NCBI RefSeq assembly: GCF_002873135.1
Contig: NZ_MCVI01000017.1
Location: 1-64,000, forward strand
Length of the DNA stretch: 64,000 nt
DNA from: Shewanella sp. 10N.286.48.A6
Lineage (GTDB): Bacteria > Pseudomonadota > Gammaproteobacteria > Enterobacterales > Shewanellaceae
Direction of reading: 5' to 3'
Part shown: piece after piece, positions 48,635 through 57,725 of the stretch
Numbering within the stretch: position 1 is the first letter of the stretch
How the letters are laid out: each line of letters begins with the position of its first letter
The notes under the pieces: generated by a model
What the model saw: only the letters and a program-made list of their open reading frames with translations
Database searches by the model: none
Told to the model about the DNA's origin: nothing
Translations under genes and position numbers: made by a program

Positions 48635-49780
48635 TTACAGCTTAAGAGCTAACTCCATAAAGCCGCCAGCGGCTAGCGCTTCATCATAGAACAAGCCATT
48701 AAATTGGTTATTCAGTAATCGAGCTCGATGATTTGCATCACTGCTGACAATACAGATCTTTTCTTCTGGCAGTAAACTCCTAAACTGCATACTAGGCTTA
48801 TTCCACTCATCTGAGCCTAGTTGTCGTGAAGGTGAAATCGCCAATGGTGCTAAACCGTTATTATTACGTAAATAGCAACGCAGTCCGCTACCAGCTTGGC
48901 CAATCGCAACTCTGAAGTGTTCAAGCTCAACACACACATACACCATATCCACATACAAGTTCAGGCCTGAAGTCACCATACGCTCATTCAAGTAGCTCAG
49001 CATATTGTAAGGCTCGATTAAGGTATTACTGACGCCATTACGGTATTGTTTTAATTTTTGGTTAACAAAGCTTCGCATTAATACACAGCCGAATGCGGCG
49101 CGATTATCTTCAGGATAAAAATGCGCCATGTACATCATTAAATGCTTATCTCCCACCATAGTGGAATCAATAAAATAAGCACTTACATCACTATTTTTAC
49201 ACAAGCTATAGTGAACATCGGCGTTAGGGTAACCAATATTTGAGGTAGGAAACAATTGCTGCTGCACACTCTTAGCTGCTTCAGCACTGCTTTCCAGTAG
49301 GCTAAAGTTATCAGCTAATTCTTGATATGATAAATCTTCGCTCATCCTAGCGGCAGAGTTGATAACTGCATGGCTGTCATTAAAATCAAGCTTATCGGAC
49401 TGAGCCTGCGGCGCTATAGCTTGTTCAATGGCTTGCTGGATGATAAAAAGATCAGAAACGGGTTTGACTAAGTAATCGCTGGCGCCATAGCGCAAAGCTT
49501 CCACGACATCAGCCATCACATTATTACCTGATATGACAATTGAAGGGACTGAAGGGTTTAACTCGATTATCTGTTTAAGCATACCAAGGCCCCCTAAGCG
49601 TGGCATGCTTAAATCAGCAATGACGATATCAACAGGCTGTGCTTGAAAGGCTTTGACGCCCTCTTCACCATTTTCTGCTTCAAAAACCACAGCGCCTTGC
49701 TGAGTTAAAAAGTCAGCGACTAACTGCCTAAAAACTGCATCATCTTCAACTAATAACACGGCGACATTGGTTAATGCCAT
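48635..49780 (-). CDS. RssB-like response regulator
   Basis: A 381-residue protein with a receiver domain (about 6-125; phosphorylated D56 in VIADLSMPR, Lys in LVKPVSDL) and a C-terminal PPM-phosphatase-like domain (about 170-378) lacking the catalytic metal Asp motifs. This is the layout of RssB, the adaptor that delivers RpoS to ClpXP, and the receiver is similar in sequence. GGGAG precedes the ATG at 49780. CrsR-like stress regulators have a related layout, so the RssB role is likely, not certain. mlaA is 51 bases upstream on the same strand. Confidence 0.72.
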   Translation of the reverse strand: MALTNVAVLLVEDDAVFRQLVADFLTQQGAVVFEAENGEEGVKAFQAQPVDIVIADLSMPRLGGLGMLKQIIELNPSVPSIVISGNNVMADVVEALRYGASDYLVKPVSDLFIIQQAIEQAIAPQAQSDKLDFNDSHAVINSAARMSEDLSYQELADNFSLLESSAEAAKSVQQQLFPTSNIGYPNADVHYSLCKNSDVSAYFIDSTMVGDKHLMMYMAHFYPEDNRAAFGCVLMRSFVNQKLKQYRNGVSNTLIEPYNMLSYLNERMVTSGLNLYVDMVYVCVELEHFRVAIGQAGSGLRCYLRNNNGLAPLAISPSRQLGSDEWNKPSMQFRSLLPEEKICIVSSDANHRARLLNNQFNGLFYDEALAAGGFMELALKL

Positions 49781-49831
49781 AAAACTCCCCCGATAGCACT
49801 GCTGTCGAAGAAGCCTCATCGTTCAGCAATA

Positions 49832-50602
49832 TCACTCAAGCTCTAATAAATATTCTTCTAGTAATTCATCATCATCTTGTTTGACTGGCACGTTGCCATC
49901 ATAAACTTTGTAATCCATATATTGAAAATAGGCTTCTTTGACAAATGTGTATGGATCAAGTGCATTATCTAATAGACGTTCTTGATCGATGGCTGATGCT
50001 CGTGAGTCGAGGTTTTTCAAGCCCCACTTAAGGACTGACTGCCATAACAAGAACTCTGACAAAGGAAAGTATAGACTATCAACCCAATCTGAGGCGAGTT
50101 CCCTTGTCACATAAGGACCAAAAAAAGGCGCCATAAAATAAGGGCCGTTTGGCACGCCGTAATAACCTAACACTTCATTGAAGGCATCTTGTTTGCGGGT
50201 CATGCCCATCATGTCTGCCACATCAATCACCCCAAAAAGTCCTAGAGTGGTATTAACGGTAAATCGGCCACCAGCATTGGCTGCCCAGCCCCACTTACCT
50301 TGTAATGCGTTATTCACTAACGAACTTGGTTCTTCAAAGTTACGCACAAAATTATTAACCCCAGACTTTACTGGTGTTGGCAAATAATCATTATATCCAT
50401 GGGCTATAGGGCGGAAAAAATGACGATCAAGATAGTGGTAATTAAAATCCCACATGGCACGGTTAAATCCCTCTATGGGATCACGAGGATCATCATAGAT
50501 GACTTCGACATCAGGCTTGTTTGCCTGCTGAATAGGTTCGGCTTTTAATGAAAAGACACTGCAAGCCATCAATAAAGAAAGCAACAACAATTTATACTTC
50601 AT
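49832..50602 (-). CDS. mlaA: Phospholipid-transport lipoprotein MlaA (VacJ)
   Basis: A 256-residue lipoprotein with a signal sequence and candidate lipobox Cys at position 14 (LMAC). The mature part carries the MlaA core (DPIEGFNRAMWDFNY, YFMAPFFGP). MlaA sits in the outer membrane and removes misplaced phospholipids from its outer leaflet with the Mla system, not found here. The last 20 residues are acidic. Confidence 0.92.
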   Translation of the reverse strand: MKYKLLLLSLLMACSVFSLKAEPIQQANKPDVEVIYDDPRDPIEGFNRAMWDFNYHYLDRHFFRPIAHGYNDYLPTPVKSGVNNFVRNFEEPSSLVNNALQGKWGWAANAGGRFTVNTTLGLFGVIDVADMMGMTRKQDAFNEVLGYYGVPNGPYFMAPFFGPYVTRELASDWVDSLYFPLSEFLLWQSVLKWGLKNLDSRASAIDQERLLDNALDPYTFVKEAYFQYMDYKVYDGNVPVKQDDDELLEEYLLELE

Positions 50603-51050
50603 ACATCTCTCTTTCGGGACAATTCAATACTGAAATACTCTGAGTTAAGGCTCTATTTCAGTCGCGCTAGATTACAAATTCAACTTGTATTCACTTACCA
50701 GTAAAGCTTACAGATTAACTCTAGCAAAGATTTACATTGAAGATTAAAGCAAAGGACTATCAAGTCGATACAGTCTGTATAACCTATTCTGTGTAACGCT
50801 ATTTATGTTAGCCAAATAAACTTTTAAGATTTCATTTACAGTATTAATTGCGCGAATTTATCACTGTTGATAGTCAAAAATACTACAACTACAACACCTA
50901 TAGTCAACAATTACGGCTAAGGATACTCAAGGAGTGTAGGAGATCAACGCTTAAATTGTAATAGAACATATTTAAAGGTGATAGTTAGGTAATGGTTTCG
51001 TAAATTGTTACGTAAATAGCAATAAACAACTTGAGTGACGATAAAAAAAT
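50603..51050. promoter_or_regulatory. Divergent region mlaA / FliK-like gene
   Basis: 448 AT-rich bases with no gene seen. ACTGAAATA (50629-50637) and TATTTCAGT (50654-50662) form a 9-base inverted repeat in the mlaA leader. Confidence 0.4.
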
Positions 51051-52850
51051 ATGACACAAGGCTTAATCACAGCAAGACTGGCGACAACTGAAGCCTCAAA
51101 AATGCGCCACAATTTAACCAGCGCGAATATCGCTAAACCAGCAAGCTTAGTGCCTGTTACGCTGCCATCTTCAATACGGTCATCATCGACAACACAATCA
51201 TCATCGACACCGCTATTATCAGCTACAAACCAAGCGTCTACAGCCTGCTCATCATCTATACCCCAGTTATCTCAAGATACCAAAAACCATGCCGCGGTTA
51301 CCTTTGCCGTCGCGAATAAAACATTTCAATTTTCAGCCTGCCATCAAATACAGCAAATCCTGCGTTCTGGTGGGCAGTTAATGTTAAACAATGACACGAT
51401 AAAACAATTAACTAAGCTCACTGGTACCGCATCTCATAAACAGGCCACAACGAGCAGTCTCACCAATAAGCAGTTAGTGCTAGTCGCACCTGCGATACAA
51501 ACTAAGCTGCCTATTGAGCTGCTAAAACTGGCACAAAGCAATAATATTTCATCACCGCAATTATTGGCCTTGGCCGCCAGAGCACAAGGTTACCCGCTAC
51601 CTGTGGTTGAAATAAAACATAATCACTTGCGCTTTAATACCGGGGCTGAGATTTCAGTGTCAGCATCAGCAAAATTGCCTCAAGGCCAACACCTCGCTCA
51701 TATCAACCAAGTGGCTGGGAAACCGCTGTTAACATTAACCCCAATATTGCATGTTGCGACTGCTGATTTGTTTGCGATTGACACCAATAGCCACAATGAC
51801 AACAATCACAATAAGTTAAAGGCGATCTCAGAACATATTGTGGTAAGAAAAGATGAACCGGCCCAATTACTGAGTCAGCTATTAAAAAAGCTTGAGCAAC
51901 TACCTTTAAGAGCCAGTGTTGAAACCACGGTGACCAATGTAAAACCACCTCAGCAACAGGTAAACTCGCATCAACACGCTGCAAGCTCAACTGTGGCTCA
52001 AGTAAACAAAAGCCCCGTTGAAGTACTGAAACAAAATTTACATAAAGCTGGCGCAATGCCACTTAAAAAGGCTTGCAGCAATAATGCAACTAATACCCTT
52101 GTCAGTGCTTTATTAGCATTACTGCCGAGCTTAAATCCACGGCCATTAACCCAACTTGCAGATCAAAGCTTATTAAAACAAGAGCTACTGAGCTTAACCA
52201 ACTTAAATCTGGCCAATACGCAGCAGCTACCCAATACAGCATTAACAGCTGGGGCAATTAGCGCACTATTTCAGTTGCTCATTGGCTTTAAACGCCAAGG
52301 CGCTCACACCCAGCTGAGCCCGTCATTGCAGCACTACCTTGATAAACTGCAGCAAAAAGTACTCAACAACACTGACCAAAGCCAATTGCTTTTAAGTGCC
52401 TTAGATAAAGCCCGCAGCGTCGAGTCCTTAGGCAAACTAGCCACTAGCTTTGGCGGATACCAACAAGCGAGTAGCGACGCTAATCAGCATCTCGATTGGT
52501 ATATAGCGCTGCCTTACTCCATTGGCCCACGAAAAGAGCAATTAGAGGGCAAGTTTGAACGGGGCTCTTCTAATGATAACAGCGCGATAACAAGTTGGCG
52601 GTTGCAATTAAAATTTAATCTGGCTCAGGGGGCTTTATTGGTTAATGCCCATAAGATAGGAGATTTTCTTGATGTTAAATTTACCAGTGAAAATCAAAGC
52701 CTGTTAGATAAAGTGAGTGATTTTCAAGCGCTATTAAGCATAAAAATAAATCAGGCAGGCTTTGTCGCGCGAGAGTTCACCACGGTAATTGATAATGTAC
52801 CCGCAACCTTATTACCAGGCGATCATTATCTAGTAAAAACCAATGCTTAA
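51051..52850 (+). CDS. FliK-like hook-length control protein
   Basis: A 599-residue low-complexity protein rich in Ser, Thr, Gln and Leu, with a C-terminal region (about 480-590) resembling the FliK C-terminal domain (lqlkfnLAQGALLV..., FVAREFTTV). The first 470 residues have no fold evident and are variable in such proteins. It is followed at once by a gene for an FlhB C-terminal-like protein, a pairing that supports a flagellar-export role. It lies outside any main flagellar structural cluster in view. The ribosome site is weak; the start is uncertain. Confidence 0.6.
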   Translation: MTQGLITARLATTEASKMRHNLTSANIAKPASLVPVTLPSSIRSSSTTQSSSTPLLSATNQASTACSSSIPQLSQDTKNHAAVTFAVANKTFQFSACHQIQQILRSGGQLMLNNDTIKQLTKLTGTASHKQATTSSLTNKQLVLVAPAIQTKLPIELLKLAQSNNISSPQLLALAARAQGYPLPVVEIKHNHLRFNTGAEISVSASAKLPQGQHLAHINQVAGKPLLTLTPILHVATADLFAIDTNSHNDNNHNKLKAISEHIVVRKDEPAQLLSQLLKKLEQLPLRASVETTVTNVKPPQQQVNSHQHAASSTVAQVNKSPVEVLKQNLHKAGAMPLKKACSNNATNTLVSALLALLPSLNPRPLTQLADQSLLKQELLSLTNLNLANTQQLPNTALTAGAISALFQLLIGFKRQGAHTQLSPSLQHYLDKLQQKVLNNTDQSQLLLSALDKARSVESLGKLATSFGGYQQASSDANQHLDWYIALPYSIGPRKEQLEGKFERGSSNDNSAITSWRLQLKFNLAQGALLVNAHKIGDFLDVKFTSENQSLLDKVSDFQALLSIKINQAGFVAREFTTVIDNVPATLLPGDHYLVKTNA

Positions 52851-52884
52851 GATGCACTTTAAGACGTGAAATTAGGAGCAAATA

Positions 52885-53184
52885 ATGACTAAAATTAAGA
52901 AAGCGGTCGCGCTAAGCTTTGATGGCATTAGCGCGCCAACGGTCACCGCCACAGGCAAAGATTTAGTCGCTGAAGAGATAATAGCACTAGCAAAAGATGC
53001 TGGCGTCTATATCCATCAAGATGAGAATTTAAGTGAATTTTTACAGTTATTAGCACTCGGTGAACAAGTGCCCCAAGAGCTCTACACCTTAATCGCCGAG
53101 CTCATTGCATTTGTGTATATGTTAGATGGTAAATTTCCAGAGCAATGGGATAACTTACATCAAAAAATCATTGAACAAGCTTAG
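52885..53184 (+). CDS. FlhB C-terminal-like protein (FlhX type)
   Basis: A 99-residue protein matching only the cytoplasmic C-terminal domain of FlhB/EscU export-switch proteins (VALSFDGISAPTVTATGKDLVAEEIIALAKDAGVYI). The autocleavage NPTH motif is replaced (TVTATG), so it is not cleaved but could stand in for the processed half. GGAGCAAATA precedes the ATG. It follows the FliK-like gene by 34 bases. Confidence 0.75.
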   Translation: MTKIKKAVALSFDGISAPTVTATGKDLVAEEIIALAKDAGVYIHQDENLSEFLQLLALGEQVPQELYTLIAELIAFVYMLDGKFPEQWDNLHQKIIEQA

Positions 53185-53204
53185 CGCTTTCGCAAAATGA
53201 CGAG

Positions 53205-53603
53205 CTACTTTTTATGTAAACGGATAATTAATTCCGCTTCTGCTTTAGGTAGTTCACACTCATTAATCAGCTCTTCCACTCCAGCACCTAACCCCACCAT
53301 TTTTAATGCTCTAGAGTATAATTTAGATTGTGGGTCTTGCTGACTTGCCTCTTCTAGGCGCTGTGATTGTTTAGTTAATTTTTGCTCTAACTCTAAAACA
53401 CGCTTACCAACACCGATAGTGCCACTGCGTAATTCCTGCAGCTCTCGTTTAACGGTTTCTCGCTGGCGATCATTTTCTTTTACCAACACAGTTAATGCAT
53501 CTACTTTGCTTTGCAGCTTGCTGGCTCTTTTTGAAAAAAACATCGCTATTGCGGCACAAGTGACAACATAAATAACAATAGTGATAAGCAATTCTTGCGA
53601 CAT
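53205..53603 (-). CDS. DUF2802 protein
   Basis: A 132-residue protein with one N-terminal membrane helix (about 6-24), a coiled coil (about 28-90) and a C-terminal helix-turn-helix-like stretch (LINECELPKAEAELIIRLHKK) typical of DUF2802. It sits at the end of the chemotaxis operon as in Vibrio and Pseudomonas, after a terminator. Role unknown. Confidence 0.8.
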   Translation of the reverse strand: MSQELLITIVIYVVTCAAIAMFFSKRASKLQSKVDALTVLVKENDRQRETVKRELQELRSGTIGVGKRVLELEQKLTKQSQRLEEASQQDPQSKLYSRALKMVGLGAGVEELINECELPKAEAELIIRLHKK

Positions 53604-53643
53604 TCATACTTCCTGATAAGACTGATTTTTGTCATTAAAACAC

Positions 53644-53672
53644 AAAAGCCAGCAAATAATAATGCTGGCTTT
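53644..53672 (-). terminator. Terminator after cheW
   Basis: AAAGCCAGC (53645-53653) and GCTGGCTTT (53664-53672) then T-rich sequence on the minus strand. It separates cheW from the DUF2802 gene. Confidence 0.75.
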
Positions 53673-53692
53673 AGTTGAAACGCAAAAAACGC

Positions 53693-54187
53693 TTATAACT
53701 GAGTTATTTCTGCCCACTCATCGTCAGATAGTAACTTATCAAGGTCGACTAAAATCAATAACTCATTATCTCGGTTACTGACTCCCTGAATGAATTTAGC
53801 ACTTTCTTCAGTGCCGACATTCGGGGCATTATCGATTTCAGAGCGGCGTAGGTAAACCACTTCGGCAACGCTATCAACCAAAATACCAATCACTTGTTTT
53901 TCTGCTTCAATGATGACTATTCGCGATGAGTCATCAACTTCTGCAGCATCAAGGCCAAAGCGTGAACGAGTATCTATCACAGTGACGACATTGCCACGTA
54001 AATTAATGATACCAAGCACATACATAGGCGCACCGGGAACGGGGGCAATTTCGGTATAACGTAATACTTCTTGAACTTGCATGACGTTGATACCATAAGT
54101 TTCATTATCTAACTTAAAAGTAACCCACTGTAAAACTACATCTTCTTTACCTGCAGCAACCGCTGCTACATTTCTTGAATCTGTCAT
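53693..54187 (-). CDS. cheW: Chemotaxis adaptor CheW
   Basis: A 164-residue CheW: SH3-like pair domain with VTFKLDNETYGINVMQVQEVL, GIINLRGNVVTVID and the tail VDLDKLLSDDEW. It couples receptors to CheA. GAGG precedes the ATG at 54187, 8 bases after the parP stop. Confidence 0.94.
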   Translation of the reverse strand: MTDSRNVAAVAAGKEDVVLQWVTFKLDNETYGINVMQVQEVLRYTEIAPVPGAPMYVLGIINLRGNVVTVIDTRSRFGLDAAEVDDSSRIVIIEAEKQVIGILVDSVAEVVYLRRSEIDNAPNVGTEESAKFIQGVSNRDNELLILVDLDKLLSDDEWAEITQL

Positions 54188-54195
54188 AAATAACC

Positions 54196-55278
54196 TCAGA
54201 CAATCGAATCTTGACAACCTAATCCTGCATCTAGCATTTCAATGAGCGCTTGCACATTTAAAATGCCACACATTTGTTCTTTTACTACGCCGGCAAGCCA
54301 TGGACGCTTACCCGCTTTTTCACGCCAATTGACATGAGATTTATTAATTTTTACCGCGTTAACTAAGGATTCACATGCCAGTCCCCAGTCACTGTTTTCA
54401 AGCATGACGATATACTGATAATCAATAGATTGCGCCATTTCGGTGGTGTACTTTTCTGGCATCACCCAGCGGCAACTATCTACAACATTCACCTTTTGAT
54501 CTCGACGAGTTTGTACCCCTAAAAACCATTTGGGGCGCCCTATCAGGTGATTAATATGTTCAATTTTTACGATACCGCCCAAACTCACCAATGGCACCGC
54601 AAGCGTCAAGCCTGCCACATTGAAAAATAACACCTGAAATTCATCATCTAAAACATCTTGTAAATCTGTGGTGATACTTGGCGGAATCGATGCTAATTCA
54701 GCTTTAGCGGGCGACTGACTGACGTCGATAACCGCGGTTTCAACATAAGCTCGCTTATGATTATCTATATCGGCTGAGATTTGAGAATCTTTATTATCCA
54801 CTACGGATAATTTCGCGGCCTGTGCTGCAGGTTGAGCTATTGGCAGCTTTGCCTGTTGCACCGTACCTTTAAGTACTTGCTTTACCTCAAGTGGAGATTC
54901 AACACATTGTTCTGAAGTTGTTGATACTGGTGCTGAGACTACCGCCAATAATTTAGATAAGGCATTTTTATCCACTTGCGGCTCAGCAAATGACGAACTT
55001 AAAGATTCACCCAGCGTCGCGACCGTTTGCAAGCGAAGACTTGGAGCCGCCAACTTAGTTGTGGCATGTAAATATTTATCTTCACTATTGTGCAGGGAGC
55101 CTTCATAAATTTCTGCAACCTCTGTACTGCTAGCAGAGTCTGTGTGTTGAGCGACTTGTAGTCTGCTGATTGAAGTCTGTTTATTGCAGCTTGTAGCAGC
55201 ATCTAAAGCCTTATCAGAAGGCTCTTGTAATAATACTGAGAAGAAATCAAAAACAGTTTCATCAACCGATTTTGACAT
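54196..55278 (-). CDS. parP: Polar array protein ParP (CheW-like)
   Basis: A 360-residue protein with a long low-complexity N-terminal part (about 1-205) and a C-terminal CheW-like domain (about 210-345; LFFNVAGLTLAVPLVSLGGIV, FLGVQTR). Together with its place between parC and cheW this matches Vibrio ParP, which joins ParC to CheA through its AIF domain. The start overlaps parC by 17 bases, so translation is probably coupled. Confidence 0.82.
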   Translation of the reverse strand: MSKSVDETVFDFFSVLLQEPSDKALDAATSCNKQTSISRLQVAQHTDSASSTEVAEIYEGSLHNSEDKYLHATTKLAAPSLRLQTVATLGESLSSSFAEPQVDKNALSKLLAVVSAPVSTTSEQCVESPLEVKQVLKGTVQQAKLPIAQPAAQAAKLSVVDNKDSQISADIDNHKRAYVETAVIDVSQSPAKAELASIPPSITTDLQDVLDDEFQVLFFNVAGLTLAVPLVSLGGIVKIEHINHLIGRPKWFLGVQTRRDQKVNVVDSCRWVMPEKYTTEMAQSIDYQYIVMLENSDWGLACESLVNAVKINKSHVNWREKAGKRPWLAGVVKEQMCGILNVQALIEMLDAGLGCQDSIV

Positions 55279-56065
55279 GAGTTAACTCCCTAGACATTAA
55301 AAAATCCAGTAAGCGATTATAGGCTTTCATCCCACGGCTGCTGGGCATATGATGGGATAGTGGCACATGGGCTAAACTGGCATCTCTAAATTTAGTATCC
55401 ACAGGAATAACATCAGGCCATAAAGTTTCTGGATAGCTTAGCTGCAAGGATTGTAACGCTACAGGTGACGCTTTAGTGCGCCGATCATACATGGTTGCTA
55501 AAATGGTAAAGCTGTAATCTGTTTTCTTTGAACGCCCCATTAGCGCCATGGTTTTCACCATTCGCTCTAAGCCTTTTATGGCCAAAAACTCAGTTTGAAC
55601 TGGAATGATTATATGTTCACTTGCCGCCAGAGCATTAACCATTAACACCCCTAAAATAGGCGGGCAATCAATGATAGCAATATCATATTTGTCATCTAGC
55701 AAGGCTAATAGGTTACGTAAAACCAGTCCCATCCCTTCTTGATGTCCCAAAGCTCTATCTAATGTGGCTAGCGCCATTGAGGCAGGAATAAGATCTAAAC
55801 CATCAATTGAGGTCGGCACAATATGCTTTTCAACATCCGCTAAAGATAACGGCTTATGCGCCAAAAAAATATCGTAAAGTGAACTGGGGATTTGCTCAGA
55901 ATCAATCCCTAAATAATAACCTAGCGATGCATGAGGGTCTGTATCAATCATCAATACCCTTTGACCACGCTTAATTAACGCGCCAGCAAGGCTGGCAACC
56001 GTAGTTGTTTTACCTACGCCGCCTTTTTGATTTGCGATTGTCCAAACTTTCAAATGACGCCTCAT
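55262..56065 (-). CDS. parC: ParA-family ATPase ParC (chemotaxis pole positioning)
   Basis: A 267-residue ParA/MinD ATPase with deviant Walker A QKGGVGKTT, switch DTDPHASLGYYLG and DCPPILG. In Vibrio the equivalent ParC places chemotaxis arrays at the old pole. The operon position agrees. Start chosen at the ATG at 56065, which gives the ordinary family start, but no ribosome site is seen; a TTG eight codons upstream is possible. Not topoisomerase IV ParC. Confidence 0.88.
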   Translation of the reverse strand: MRRHLKVWTIANQKGGVGKTTTVASLAGALIKRGQRVLMIDTDPHASLGYYLGIDSEQIPSSLYDIFLAHKPLSLADVEKHIVPTSIDGLDLIPASMALATLDRALGHQEGMGLVLRNLLALLDDKYDIAIIDCPPILGVLMVNALAASEHIIIPVQTEFLAIKGLERMVKTMALMGRSKKTDYSFTILATMYDRRTKASPVALQSLQLSYPETLWPDVIPVDTKFRDASLAHVPLSHHMPSSRGMKAYNRLLDFLMSRELTHVKIG

Positions 56066-56126
56066 AGCTTTATTATTGTTATTATTCAATTGATTATTAA
56101 CTGACTACACTAGATTACAATCTGCT

Positions 56127-56531
56127 CTAAAGTGAGTCTGATTCACGGGTGGTTATCCTGATCCCACCATGGGGTAAGGGGATTACTTTTACCCCTTGAG
56201 CGTTTTCAAGCGTTTGTATATTCTGCTGTTCCTTTGGCTGAAAGTGCTGGTTATTTTCAGCTGTCGTTCCAGGCCCTAGGCTTAATGTCACCGCTTCACC
56301 ATTCGCCGCCTTTTGCACTAATGCTTTGGTGGGTTCTGGATGTTTTCCAAGCCAAGCAGCAATGTCCGCTGCCTGCTCATCAGGCACCATTAACAACACT
56401 TGCGATGCTTTTAGTTGCGCAACTTGTTGAGACAATTCGCGGTTAGTTTTTGCCGCCTCAAAATATAATCCTGCCAGCGTAATAACCGCGATAATCAATA
56501 AAAACACCACTGACATTTGTTGGGTGTTCAT
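56127..56531 (-). CDS. Unknown membrane protein between cheB and parC
   Basis: A 134-residue protein with one membrane helix (about 7-24), a short helical stretch (about 28-45), and a soluble region (about 50-134) of no known family. Orientation is likely N-in with the soluble part in the periplasm. Start at 56531 gives a 13-base gap from cheB. It occupies the spot where Pseudomonas has motCD in a comparable operon, but is not a MotCD protein. Confidence 0.7.
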   Translation of the reverse strand: MNTQQMSVVFLLIIAVITLAGLYFEAAKTNRELSQQVAQLKASQVLLMVPDEQAADIAAWLGKHPEPTKALVQKAANGEAVTLSLGPGTTAENNQHFQPKEQQNIQTLENAQGVKVIPLPHGGIRITTRESDSL

Positions 56532-56544
56532 TGCCTTGTTGACC

Positions 56545-57702
56545 TTAGCCACGGGCCGTCTCTTTGATAATGGACTCCGCCATACTGTCGATAGCAATGG
56601 AATGAGTTGATAAACCTGCTACGGTAACCGCTTGCGGCATACCATACACCACACAACTAGCTTCATCTTGTGCCCAAATCGTTGCTCCAGCGGCTTTCAG
56701 CATTCTGGCGCCTTCTCTGCCATCTGCGCCCATACCGGTAAGTACAACCGCTAATACATCACCGCCAAACACTTTTGAGGCTGATGCAAAGGTAATATCC
56801 ACACTGGGTTTGTAGTTCATCTCGGCATTACCGGCGATAACTTTTAAACGTCCAAATGAACCACTTCGCTCCACCATCAATTGCATGCCACCTGGGGCTA
56901 AATAAGCACAACCGGGTTGCAGTACATCCCCATTTTGCGCTTCTTTTACCGTAATCTGACATAAGCTATTTAAGCGACTGGCAAAAGCAGGCGTAAACGC
57001 AGCCGGCATGTGCTGAATAAGTAATATTGGGTGTGGGTAATTTGCAGGAAATGCCGTTAAGACTTTTTGCAGTGCAACAGGCCCACCCGTTGAAGTGCCT
57101 ATCAGCAAGGCTTTATATTTTTTACCGCTCGCTCTAATGGCGCTGGCAGAACACACGTTTTGGGCGCTACTGGCCTGTGAATTATTCGCTTGCGAGCGAT
57201 TATTTAAGGCCGGTTTCGATGCTAATGTGGTTCTCAAGCTTGCAGGGTTAGCTGCATCTGCTGCATTTCGAGCTGTAACCGTTCTTGGTAATGGCTTATA
57301 TAATCGTCTTCTGCCTAAGGTTTTAACCCTTAGTTGCAGTAGCTTAATGGCCTCTTCTTTTTTAGAGGCTATATCTTCAAAGCGTTTCGGTAAAAAATCC
57401 AATGCGCCGGCATCAAGCGCATCAAGCGTCGCTTTAGCGCCATCATGGGTTAAAGACGAAAACATCAGTATCGGTGTTGGGTTAGTTGCCATTATTTTAC
57501 GCACAGCAGTAATGCCGTCCATCACTGGCATCTCGATATCCATGGTGATGACTTGTGGCTTTAATTTCTCAGCCATGTCGATGGCTTCTTGGCCATTGAC
57601 TGCAACACCCACCACTTCGAGGTCGTCATCTTGATTCACTATTTCGCTGACTCGACGTCTAAAGAAACTTGAATCATCAACAACTAAAACTTTGGTAGCC
57701 AT
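56545..57702 (-). CDS. cheB: Chemotaxis methylesterase CheB
   Basis: A 385-residue CheB with an N-terminal receiver domain (phosphorylated Asp in [11 protein letters not shown]) and a C-terminal methylesterase domain with the catalytic Ser (LIGTSTGGP), His (QHMP) and Asp (TGMGADG). It removes methyl groups from, and deamidates, receptors. The linker is long and Ala/Ser/Asn-rich (about 145-190). AAGGAATGAA precedes the ATG at 57702. Confidence 0.95.
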   Translation of the reverse strand: MATKVLVVDDSSFFRRRVSEIVNQDDDLEVVGVAVNGQEAIDMAEKLKPQVITMDIEMPVMDGITAVRKIMATNPTPILMFSSLTHDGAKATLDALDAGALDFLPKRFEDIASKKEEAIKLLQLRVKTLGRRRLYKPLPRTVTARNAADAANPASLRTTLASKPALNNRSQANNSQASSAQNVCSASAIRASGKKYKALLIGTSTGGPVALQKVLTAFPANYPHPILLIQHMPAAFTPAFASRLNSLCQITVKEAQNGDVLQPGCAYLAPGGMQLMVERSGSFGRLKVIAGNAEMNYKPSVDITFASASKVFGGDVLAVVLTGMGADGREGARMLKAAGATIWAQDEASCVVYGMPQAVTVAGLSTHSIAIDSMAESIIKETARG

Positions 57703-57725
57703 TTCATTCCTTATCAATTGGAATT

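Noticed and set aside
55262..56065. Chromosome or plasmid partition ParA
   Set aside because: No ParB or parS nearby; operon context with cheB, parP and cheW marks it as the chemotaxis-specific ATPase.
57095..57634. 179-codon antisense frame in cheB
   Set aside because: Shadow frame; cheB motifs on the other strand are complete.
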